NCBI GenBank assembly: GCA_946496415.1
Contig: CAMMGP010000088.1
Span: forward strand, 1 to 5,742
Source of the DNA: an uncultured Clostridia bacterium
GTDB lineage: Bacteria > Bacillota > Clostridia > Christensenellales > Aristaeellaceae
DNA length: 5,742 nt
Direction: 5' to 3'
The translations under genes and the position numbers were made by a program. Each line of letters begins with the position of its first letter. Position 1 is the first letter of the stretch. Under the pieces are notes generated by a model. That model ran no database searches. It saw only the letters and a list, made by a program, of their open reading frames with translations, and was not told the DNA's origin. This document shows positions 1-5,210 of this stretch, in pieces.

Positions 1-81
1 AATCGCTCCACGGCGGTCAATACAAGGCTGACGCAAACCTGACCTCAGCCCGCGCTGCCCACGGAAAAGCCATCTGCCCGT

Positions 82-109
82 CAAAGGCCCCGTCTTTTGC
101 CGGCCTTTG
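82..109 (-). terminator. Hairpin downstream of the surface-protein gene, possible weak terminator
   Basis: A perfect 8-bp inverted repeat, CAAAGGCC at 82-89 and GGCCTTTG at 102-109, encloses a 12-nt loop. It begins 16 bases after the stop codon of the minus-strand gene ending at 126, which is where a terminator would sit. There is no U-run directly after the stem on the minus strand; the nearest is a short TTTT about 10 bases further on. It may therefore be an RNA 3'-end stabiliser or chance. Nothing else recognisable is present in 1-125. Confidence 0.35.
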
Positions 110-125
110 TTCAAGGACAAGCACC

Positions 126-2354
126 TCAGCCGAGGCTGGCGAATGCTTCGAACGTATCCTGCACAAGCCCCGCGACCAGGGGCGTTTCAAACTGTATGCT
201 CTCTCCTGCGGGGATAGGGCCGCAGGCGGCGTTTTCACCGCAGAGCAGCGCGCCTTCGCTGTCGCGGTAGAGAATGGTGACGTAGGCGGACGGCGCTTCA
301 AAGCTGTTGGGGTTGTAGATCTCGCAGGTCAGCGTGGCCGCGTCGCCGCTTTGATCGATCGTCGCCGCGCGCACTTCCAGGGGCGCGCAGAGCGTCACGT
401 CGTTGACAAAATCGCGCGAGCGCGGCGTGACGACCTCGGCCTCTACGGAGGCGGGCGCTTCGTCGATGTGCCAGATATCCGAGGCCCAGGCCAATTCCTG
501 TCCCGGACAGATGGCCAGGCGCACGCTCTCGTCCGCGGCGATCAGTTCTCCTTCTTCATCATAGAAGGACACGCGCACGCGCGGGAACTCCACCGTGGTG
601 TCGGCCATGTCGTTGGCGAGCACCAGCGCGTAGTACAGCCGGCCATCCTCCACGGCAAAACCCGTCTCCCGCACGGTGAGCAACTCCGAAAGGCTCTGCG
701 TCTGCTCCGCGCGTTCCACGGTTTCGCCGGGTTCGGAGGTGGTGAGCGCGTCGAGCACTTTCGCCATCAGAGCCTGCCGCTCCCGCGCCGAAAGGACATC
801 CGAGAGGCGCACGACCAGCGTACCGGCCGCGGCATGCGCGCCGCCGCCCTGCGATGCGAGTTCGCCGTCGCGCCGCTGCGCCGCCTCTGCCGTCGCGTAA
901 AATTCCACGCAGCCGCCGCAAGCGCCATCCGAGGCCATCAGATCCTCGTCGGAGAGGTAGATGCAGGCTTCGCTGACCAGCGTGCTGGCAAAGTATACGC
1001 GCGCGGTGGGCGCGTTGGCATCGGGTTCGCCGTCCGCCGCGGGAACATCTTCGGCAGTGGGAACGTCCTCCTCAGCTTTTTCGGGCGCAGCGTCCTCCGC
1101 TTCGACGTTATCCACAACCTCTTCAGGCGCGGCGTCCTCCGCAACTTCTTCGGGTGCGGCGTCTTCCGCTGCGACGTCCTCCACAACTTCCTCGGGTGCG
1201 GCGTCTTCCGTCACGATGTCCTCCGCAACTTCTTCGGGCGCGGTGTCATCCGCTTCGACGTTATCCACAACTTCTTCGGACTCGGCATCTTCCACTGCGA
1301 CATCCTCCGCAGCTTCCTCTGGCGCGGCGTCGTCCGCCGTGACATCCGCCGCAACTTCTTCAGATGTGGCGTCGTCTGCTGTAACGTCCTCCGCAACTTC
1401 TCCGGACGCGGTATCGTCCACCGCTTCTTCAAGTGCGTCATTCACAACGCCTTCGGGTGCGTCCTCCGCAACTTCTTCGGACTCGGCATCCTCCGCTTCG
1501 TCCTGCGCGCCCGCGAGAACGACGTTGGCGATCTCCGGCACGCGCGAGAGGCGGTCGATGACGAATTCCGTCGTCGGGCCGTCCACCAGCGCGTAGCGCG
1601 CCGTGCTGTCCGTATATGCCTCCACCGCCGCCTGCGCGCGCTCGGCAAGCGCCGCACAGTCGATCCTCGCCAGCGCGTCCGCGGCGTCTTCCACTTCCGC
1701 CAGCGTGGTGGGCTCGGCGGGCAATTCCACGCTCGCGGCAACTCCCGCCTTCAAAGCAGCCTGCAATTCCGTCCGCGTCGCCTCGTCAAGGGGCGTGCGA
1801 TCCTCGGAAAGCAGCACTTCGCCGGCGGCGAGCGCCGCTTCCAGCGCCTCCGTCTGTTCTTGCACGCGCTCCAGTTCCGCTGCGTAGCGCTCCAGAGCGC
1901 TTTGCAGGTTGGCTGCGCGCGCGGCGCTGTCCTTGTAGCTGCCCAGGGCCTCAAAGGCGGCGGCGGCTTCCTGCGCGCTGCCCGTCTCTTCGAGCAACAC
2001 GCCCTGCCGGTATCCGGCTTCTTCAGCGCGCTCGGCCGCATCCAGATAGTCGCCCAGGGCGGCGAAAGCGGCCTGCGCCTCGGCGTAGCTGCCGGCGGCT
2101 TCCTTGTCCAGGGCGATCTGATAGGCACAGGCGCTGATGCGCTCGCGCGCGTCTTCATAGTCGGGGATGGTTTCCAGAACGGCGATGGCCTCGCTGTACG
2201 CGCCTGCCTCCTGAAGTTCGACGCCCCGCGAATAGGCGCGGCTGTCGGCGGTCAGCAAATATACGGCAACGGCGATGATGACGATGGCGACCACCGCCGC
2301 GATCAGCGCAATCTTGCCCCTGCTCAGTTTGCGGGGGGCGCTGTTTTCAGACAT
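126..2354 (-). CDS. Membrane-anchored surface protein with TPR-like repeats, acidic 14-residue repeat array and two C-terminal FxLYD-like segments
   Basis: A 742-residue protein of unknown specific function, probably displayed outside the cytoplasmic membrane. A basic, short N-terminus (R8, K9, R12, K14) precedes one hydrophobic helix at about 15-34 with no evident signal-peptidase site, so an uncleaved anchor with the bulk outside is inferred. Residues 41-77, 78-114 and 115-151 are three 37-residue TPR-like units of the pattern Y..G..L...G.Y.EA...F..LG.Y.DA. A charged helical stretch follows (about 152-225). Residues from about 250 to 282 and 450 to 540 look like two halves of one conserved Firmicutes domain (first half ending VPEIANVVLAG, second half containing VYFAS, ACGGCVEFY and GTLVVRLS). 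Between them lies an acidic region, about 283-448, built of 14-residue repeats. Residues about 556-645 and 655-742 are two beta-rich FxLYD-like segments (YYALVLAN and LTCEIYNPN). The ATG at 2354 is preceded by AGGAGG (2362-2367) with a 7-nt gap. It has its own promoter and is transcribed alone. Domain names are from memory of families, not a search. Confidence 0.88.
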   Translation of the reverse strand: MSENSAPRKLSRGKIALIAAVVAIVIIAVAVYLLTADSRAYSRGVELQEAGAYSEAIAVLETIPDYEDARERISACAYQIALDKEAAGSYAEAQAAFAALGDYLDAAERAEEAGYRQGVLLEETGSAQEAAAAFEALGSYKDSAARAANLQSALERYAAELERVQEQTEALEAALAAGEVLLSEDRTPLDEATRTELQAALKAGVAASVELPAEPTTLAEVEDAADALARIDCAALAERAQAAVEAYTDSTARYALVDGPTTEFVIDRLSRVPEIANVVLAGAQDEAEDAESEEVAEDAPEGVVNDALEEAVDDTASGEVAEDVTADDATSEEVAADVTADDAAPEEAAEDVAVEDAESEEVVDNVEADDTAPEEVAEDIVTEDAAPEEVVEDVAAEDAAPEEVAEDAAPEEVVDNVEAEDAAPEKAEEDVPTAEDVPAADGEPDANAPTARVYFASTLVSEACIYLSDEDLMASDGACGGCVEFYATAEAAQRRDGELASQGGGAHAAAGTLVVRLSDVLSARERQALMAKVLDALTTSEPGETVERAEQTQSLSELLTVRETGFAVEDGRLYYALVLANDMADTTVEFPRVRVSFYDEEGELIAADESVRLAICPGQELAWASDIWHIDEAPASVEAEVVTPRSRDFVNDVTLCAPLEVRAATIDQSGDAATLTCEIYNPNSFEAPSAYVTILYRDSEGALLCGENAACGPIPAGESIQFETPLVAGLVQDTFEAFASLG
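1056..1418 (-). repeat. In-frame 42-bp tandem repeat array encoding acidic 14-residue units
   Basis: Residues 313-433 of the surface protein divide into eight 14-residue units plus one 9-residue partial unit. Typical units are DDATSEEVAADVTA, EDAESEEVVDNVEA and EDAAPEEVVEDVAA; the partial unit is EDAAPEEVA, seventh in order. The consensus is roughly (E/D)D-x-A-(P/S)-EE-V-x-(E/D)-(D/N)-V-x-x, very rich in Glu, Asp, Ala and Val with no Lys, except in the last unit, and no Arg. More decayed units extend upstream to about residue 283. The units differ in sequence, so this is a diverged array, and every length seen is a multiple of three bases, so the reading frame is kept. Confidence 0.9.
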
Positions 2355-2388
2355 ATCTTCTCCTCCTTTACAGAAAATTCATAGACAT

Positions 2389-2417
2389 ATTATAGCCTAT
2401 TTTGACAAAATAGTAAA
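2389..2417 (-). promoter_or_regulatory. Sigma-A-type promoter of the surface-protein gene
   Basis: On the minus strand there is a -35 box TTTACT (2412-2417, four of six matching consensus), a 17-nt spacer and a perfect -10 box TATAAT (2389-2394). The expected transcription start is near 2382, giving a leader of about 28 nt before the ATG at 2354, which includes the strong ribosome binding site. The region is an AT-rich island in GC-rich surroundings. A palindrome fills the spacer (separate entry). Confidence 0.8.
2397..2413. promoter_or_regulatory. Perfect 17-bp palindrome inside the promoter spacer, candidate operator
   Basis: The plus strand reads CTATTTTGACAAAATAG: two 8-bp arms, 2397-2404 and 2406-2413, that are exact reverse complements around a single central base at 2405. 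It lies almost entirely between the -35 and -10 hexamers of the minus-strand promoter and covers two bases of the -35 box. A dimeric regulator bound here would be expected to block RNA polymerase. The arms resemble the CodY box (AATTTTCWGAAAATT) but differ at the inner C/G positions and at the ends, so the regulator is not identified. Confidence 0.6.
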
Positions 2418-2469
2418 GACAGAACGCATAAAAGTTCGGCAAAAGCCGCAAAAACTCCGCTGCGGCGGC

Positions 2470-2520
2470 GAAAGCGCATGGAAAGGCCCGCGCTCGACAG
2501 AGGCGCGGGCATTCGCTTTC
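2470..2520 (-). terminator. Nested-hairpin terminator of the PfkB kinase gene
   Basis: An 8-bp perfect GC stem, GCCCGCGC (2486-2493) with GCGCGGGC (2503-2510), has a 9-nt loop. It is enclosed by a second 7-bp stem, GAAAGCG (2470-2476) with CGCTTTC (2514-2520). The structure begins 1 base after the stop codon at 2522-2524. The U-rich tract after the inner stem on the minus strand is short (CCTTTCC), so termination efficiency is uncertain, but position and stem strength favour a terminator between the two minus-strand genes. Confidence 0.62.
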
Positions 2521-2521
2521 G

Positions 2522-3535
2522 TCAGGCGAGTTGGACGCGGGGGAAGGTCGCAAGCAGCTTCAGGGCTTCCTCCAGCGGCAGCACGCCCTCGGAGGCGTCG
2601 CCGTTGCGCAGCGAGGCGACCGCGGCGGCGGTGGCGTAGGTCAGGGCCTCTTCCAGCGTGCTGTCGCGGTGCGCGCCCAGCAGTATGCCGGAGGTAAAGG
2701 CGTCGCCCGCGCCCACCGTGCCGCCGATATATTCCTTGGGCACGACGGCGCCGGCCACGGCGTGGTACTCGCCCTTTTCATCGAGGCCAAAGCCGCCCTC
2801 GGGCGCGTGGATGACCGCCCACTTGCGCGCGCCCAGTTCGCGGAAGCGCCGGAGCACCTTGGGAATGTTTTCGTAGATCAGCGTGTCGTTTTCGTCGCGC
2901 AGGGGGATGCCGGCGGCGATCTCACTTTCGTGCTCGTTGAGGCAGAGTATGTCCGTATAGCGGATGGCGGGAACCACCAGGCGCATGCGCTCGCGTTCGG
3001 CGGTGGTCACCATATCCACGCTGGTGAGGATGCCCTGCTCCTGCACGCGCTTGAGCAGCCGCGCCATTTTCGTGCCGCACTCCGCATCCGGCTGATCGAG
3101 CGCGTCCAGCAGCAGCACATAGCCGGCGTGGAAGATCTTGCAGGAAAGTTCTTCCACGGGCACGTCTTCCTCGCAGAACTGCGCGCAGGCGCCCGCGAAG
3201 GTCAAAAAGGCGCGTTCGCGCGTCTGGATGTTGGAGAGCACGTCGGAAAACGCCGTCTGCCCCTCGCGGCGGAGCAGGCTGGTGTCGATGTTTTTATAGG
3301 CGCTCAGGCCTTTGACCACCTCGTCGCCATAGCCGTCGTTGCCGATGCGGCCGCAGGCATACACCGGCAGCTGCGGATCCAGCAGCGCCAGATCGCGGGC
3401 GCAGTTCGATACCAGGCCGCCCAGCGAGAGGCTGACGCTTTCGATATTGACAAGATCGTGGGGCCCGGGAAAGCCCGTGATCTCCTTGAGCACATCCACG
3501 CCGGCATAGCCGGCAACGACAATACCATTTCGCAT
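2522..3535 (-). CDS. PfkB-family (ribokinase-like) carbohydrate kinase
   Basis: A 337-residue cytoplasmic kinase expected to transfer the ATP gamma-phosphate to a hydroxyl of a sugar or sugar-like substrate. The first PfkB signature is seen at about 39-71 (GGLVSNCARDLALL, then CGRIGNDGYGD). The NxxE motif linked to Mg/phosphate binding is N200 and E203 (LNEHE). The ATP-site signature is GGTVGAGDAF at about 271-280, with anion-hole GAG 275-277 and catalytic base D278. The usual Asp of DTxGAGD is Gly272 here, a variant I associate with a Clostridia subgroup of PfkB kinases. Length is normal for the family. Substrate cannot be told: there are no adjacent transporter, isomerase or aldolase genes. 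The ATG at 3535 is preceded by GGAGG (3546-3550) at a 10-nt gap. It has its own promoter, divergent from rmuC, and a hairpin just after the stop. Confidence 0.92.
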   Translation of the reverse strand: MRNGIVVAGYAGVDVLKEITGFPGPHDLVNIESVSLSLGGLVSNCARDLALLDPQLPVYACGRIGNDGYGDEVVKGLSAYKNIDTSLLRREGQTAFSDVLSNIQTRERAFLTFAGACAQFCEEDVPVEELSCKIFHAGYVLLLDALDQPDAECGTKMARLLKRVQEQGILTSVDMVTTAERERMRLVVPAIRYTDILCLNEHESEIAAGIPLRDENDTLIYENIPKVLRRFRELGARKWAVIHAPEGGFGLDEKGEYHAVAGAVVPKEYIGGTVGAGDAFTSGILLGAHRDSTLEEALTYATAAAVASLRNGDASEGVLPLEEALKLLATFPRVQLA

Positions 3536-3581
3536 ATTGTATACGCCTCCATATGAAGTAGATGAACAACAATCTTAATAT

Positions 3582-3610
3582 AATATACACCATTTTCCCG
3601 CGCATGGCAA
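3582..3610 (-). promoter_or_regulatory. Sigma-A-type promoter of the PfkB kinase gene
   Basis: On the minus strand TTGCCA (-35, 3605-3610, five of six matching) is followed by a 17-nt spacer and TATATT (-10, 3582-3587, five of six). The expected start is near 3575, giving a leader of about 40 nt with the GGAGG site at its end. A register shift in the surrounding TA-rich run could offer other -10 boxes. Confidence 0.68.
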
Positions 3611-3651
3611 GGAAAAAAACGCGCGAAGGGCGAATTTTCCCGCCCGCATGG
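3592..3651. repeat. Paired direct repeat shared by two divergent promoters
   Basis: Copy 1 is ATTTTCCCGC then GCATGG (3592-3607). Copy 2 is ATTTTCCCGC, an extra CC, then GCATGG (3634-3651). Their starts are 42 bp apart, about four DNA turns. The TGG end of copy 1 overlaps the kinase -35 box (3605-3610) and the TGG end of copy 2 overlaps the rmuC -35 box (3649-3654). This could be a pair of binding sites for one regulator, or a small duplication that carried promoter sequence. Confidence 0.5.
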
Positions 3652-3677
3652 ACAACGGCGGCGATCATGGGTATAAT
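3649..3677 (+). promoter_or_regulatory. Sigma-A-type promoter of rmuC
   Basis: TGGACA (-35, 3649-3654, five of six matching) is followed by a 17-nt spacer and a perfect TATAAT (-10, 3672-3677). The expected start is near 3684, about 26 nt before the ATG at 3710. The -35 boxes of this promoter and the divergent kinase promoter are 38 bp apart, so the two do not overlap. Confidence 0.78.
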
Positions 3678-3709
3678 ATATGTATTGATTTTCCATTACG
3701 GAGGATGCC

Positions 3710-5137
3710 ATGCCGACGATCTTTGAACAAAACCCGGCCCTGACGGCAGTGGTCTGCGCCGCCGTCGTATTGCTGGCGCTGCTTGCCGCCATGGCGCTGT
3801 TGCGGCGGAAGGAAGCGCGCGAGCGCGAGGCCATGGAGGAGCGCATACTCGACGAACAGGCGGAGATGCTCGACCGCCTGCGCGAGGCGATGTTTGAAAG
3901 CGCCCGCGGCGCGCGCGAGGGGCAGGAACAGTCGCTGCGGCTGCTCAACCAGACGATGTCCGCCTCGGCCACGGCGCGGCAACTCTCCGACGCCTCCATG
4001 GCCATGGAGACGCGGCAGGAACGCATGCGCCAGACGCTGGACGAGCGCCTTGCCGCCATCACCGCGCTCAACGACGCCAAACTCGAACAGATGCGCCAGA
4101 CCGTTTCGGAAAAGCTGGAAACGCGGCTAAACGAATCGTTTGCGCTTGTCAACGCGCAGCTTTCCCAACTCTCCCGCACCACGGAGGAACGGCAGGAGCG
4201 CCTGCGCCGGACAGTGGATGAGCGCCTGGACGGCATCGCCCGCCTCAACGACCAGAAATTGGAGCAGATGCGCCAGACCGTTTCCGAAAAACTGGAGAGC
4301 ACGCTGGAGAACCGCCTGGGCGAGTCGTTCAAGGCGGTCAACGAGCAACTCTCGCGCGTCTACAAGGGTCTGGGCGAGATGCAATCGCTGGCGCAGGGCG
4401 TGGGCGATCTGAAAAAGGTGCTCACGAACGTCAAGACGCGCGGCGTCTGGGGCGAAGTGCGCCTGCGCGCGCTTTTGGAGGATTGCCTCTCCCCCGGCCA
4501 GTATCTGGAAAACGCGCAGGTGACGCCCGGCTCAATGGAGCGCGTGGAATTCGCCATCCGCCTGCCCGCCGCCGACGGCGAGGGCGCGCTTCTGCCCGTG
4601 GACTCAAAGTTTCCCCAGGAGGACTACCTGCGCCTGGTGGAGGCCGCGCAGGCGGGCGATGCCGAGGGCGTGCGCGCGGCGCAAAAGCAGCTGGAAAACG
4701 CCGTGCGCGAGCAGGCCCGGCGCATCAGCGACAAATACATAAAGCCCCCCGCGACCACGGACTACGCCGTGCTCTTCCTCCCCGTGGAGAGCCTTTACGC
4801 CGAGGTGGCGCGCGTGGACGGCCTGCTGGAGGGCCTGCAAAACAAGTATCGCGTGCTGGTGTCGGGGCCTTCGACGTTCGCCGCGCTTTTGACCAGCTTG
4901 CAGATGGGCTTCCGCACCGTGGCGCTGCAAAAGCGCAGCGGCGAGGTGCTCAAGCTGCTCGCCGCGGTGAAGGAGGAATTCCAGAAGTACGGTGAGGCGG
5001 TGCAAAAGGCGCGCACGCGGCTGGAGCAGGCCTCGGGCGACCTGGACGCCATCGACACCCGCGCCCGCGCGCTCAACCGCAAATTGCGCGACGTGGGCGA
5101 GGACGCCCCCGCCCTTGCGCAGGGCGACACGAATTAA
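3710..5137 (+). CDS. rmuC: RmuC family protein (DNA recombination protein RmuC)
   Basis: A 475-residue RmuC homologue. E. coli RmuC limits recombination at inverted repeats; the family is predicted to be a nuclease, and the biochemical role is poorly defined. The protein has a transmembrane helix at about 11-31, a long coiled coil at about 32-225, and then the RmuC core. Core motifs are GVWGE (245-249), EFAIRLP starting at E280, and VDSKFP (297-302), where D298 and K300 match the D/E-x-K part of a PD-(D/E)XK nuclease site; downstream are LFLPVESLYAE and SGPSTFAALL. A short charged helical tail ends the protein. The length is normal, but the coiled coil contains a recent-looking duplication (residues 102-152 and 161-215). 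The ATG at 3710 is preceded by GGAGG (3700-3704) with a 5-nt gap; another ATG at 3705 is out of frame. It is followed by argS after 73 bases. Confidence 0.95.
   Translation: MPTIFEQNPALTAVVCAAVVLLALLAAMALLRRKEAREREAMEERILDEQAEMLDRLREAMFESARGAREGQEQSLRLLNQTMSASATARQLSDASMAMETRQERMRQTLDERLAAITALNDAKLEQMRQTVSEKLETRLNESFALVNAQLSQLSRTTEERQERLRRTVDERLDGIARLNDQKLEQMRQTVSEKLESTLENRLGESFKAVNEQLSRVYKGLGEMQSLAQGVGDLKKVLTNVKTRGVWGEVRLRALLEDCLSPGQYLENAQVTPGSMERVEFAIRLPAADGEGALLPVDSKFPQEDYLRLVEAAQAGDAEGVRAAQKQLENAVREQARRISDKYIKPPATTDYAVLFLPVESLYAEVARVDGLLEGLQNKYRVLVSGPSTFAALLTSLQMGFRTVALQKRSGEVLKLLAAVKEEFQKYGEAVQKARTRLEQASGDLDAIDTRARALNRKLRDVGEDAPALAQGDTN
4013..4354 (+). repeat. Internal tandem duplication within the rmuC coiled-coil region
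   Basis: Residues 102-152 (RQERMRQTLDERL through VNAQLS) and 161-215 (RQERLRRTVDERL through VNEQLS) are closely similar, offset by 59 residues (177 bp), with a 4-residue insertion late in the second copy. A 20-nt stretch is identical at 4088-4107 and 4265-4284. Within each copy the motif [ML]R[QR]T[LV][DS]E[RK]L occurs twice, 22 residues apart (M106 and M128; L165 and M187), giving four copies in all. Confidence 0.85.
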
Positions 5138-5148
5138 CCTCGGCACCC

Positions 5149-5178
5149 TTGCAGCGCGGCCGCCTGCGGGGCTATACT
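5149..5178 (+). promoter_or_regulatory. Possible promoter of argS
   Basis: TATACT (5173-5178) is a good -10 box (five of six). The best upstream partner is TTGCAG (5149-5154) at an 18-nt spacing, a weak -35 with three of six matches. The expected start near 5185 leaves a leader of about 26 nt, too short for a T-box riboswitch. A small CATAT/ATATG inverted repeat (5183-5187, 5191-5195) sits in that leader. Transcription may also run in from rmuC. Confidence 0.42.
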
Positions 5179-5210
5179 TAGACATATCTCATATGGGAGC
5201 GTGTTTTTTC

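Noticed and set aside
17..301. A 94-codon minus-strand frame spanning the end of the surface-protein gene and the downstream region, considered as a frameshifted C-terminal extension
   Set aside because: The surface-protein frame ends in a complete beta-rich segment and a normal stop; the downstream part has no recognisable homology or repeat continuity.
961..1596. Ser/Ala/Thr-rich plus-strand frame of 211 codons across the acidic repeat array
   Set aside because: It is the mirror of the 42-bp repeats: GAA/GAC/GCG codons read backwards give Ser, Ser and Ala repeats. No ribosome binding site or independent support was seen.
351..2384. A 677-codon plus-strand open frame opposite the surface-protein gene
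   Set aside because: It starts at TTG, shows no recognisable domain and is rich in Arg, Gly, Phe and His in a way typical of antisense frames of GC-rich genes. The minus-strand frame has a transmembrane helix, TPR-like units, a ribosome binding site and a promoter.
2437..2466. Small hairpins upstream of the surface-protein promoter (CGGC-AAAA-GCCG and GCCGC/GCGGC)
   Set aside because: The stems are only 4-5 bp and mutually exclusive, and a stronger nested hairpin lies next to the kinase stop codon, so they add little as terminators.
2531..3556. A 341-codon plus-strand frame opposite the PfkB kinase
   Set aside because: The minus-strand frame carries the full set of PfkB motifs with the expected spacing; the plus frame has no family features.
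3304..4341. A 345-codon minus-strand frame overlapping rmuC and the kinase start
   Set aside because: It crosses the divergent promoter region and two well-supported genes and is Ser/Arg-rich low-complexity sequence, as expected for an antisense shadow.
5151..5167. GC-rich hairpin between rmuC and argS, considered as an rmuC terminator
   Set aside because: The stem is short and bulged, with no U-run after it; it also lies between the possible -35 and -10 boxes of argS.
5179..5195. Shared TAGACATAT string near the argS start and near the surface-protein start (2382-2390)
   Set aside because: Nine AT-rich bases in AT-rich leader regions, in opposite orientations relative to the genes, are compatible with chance.
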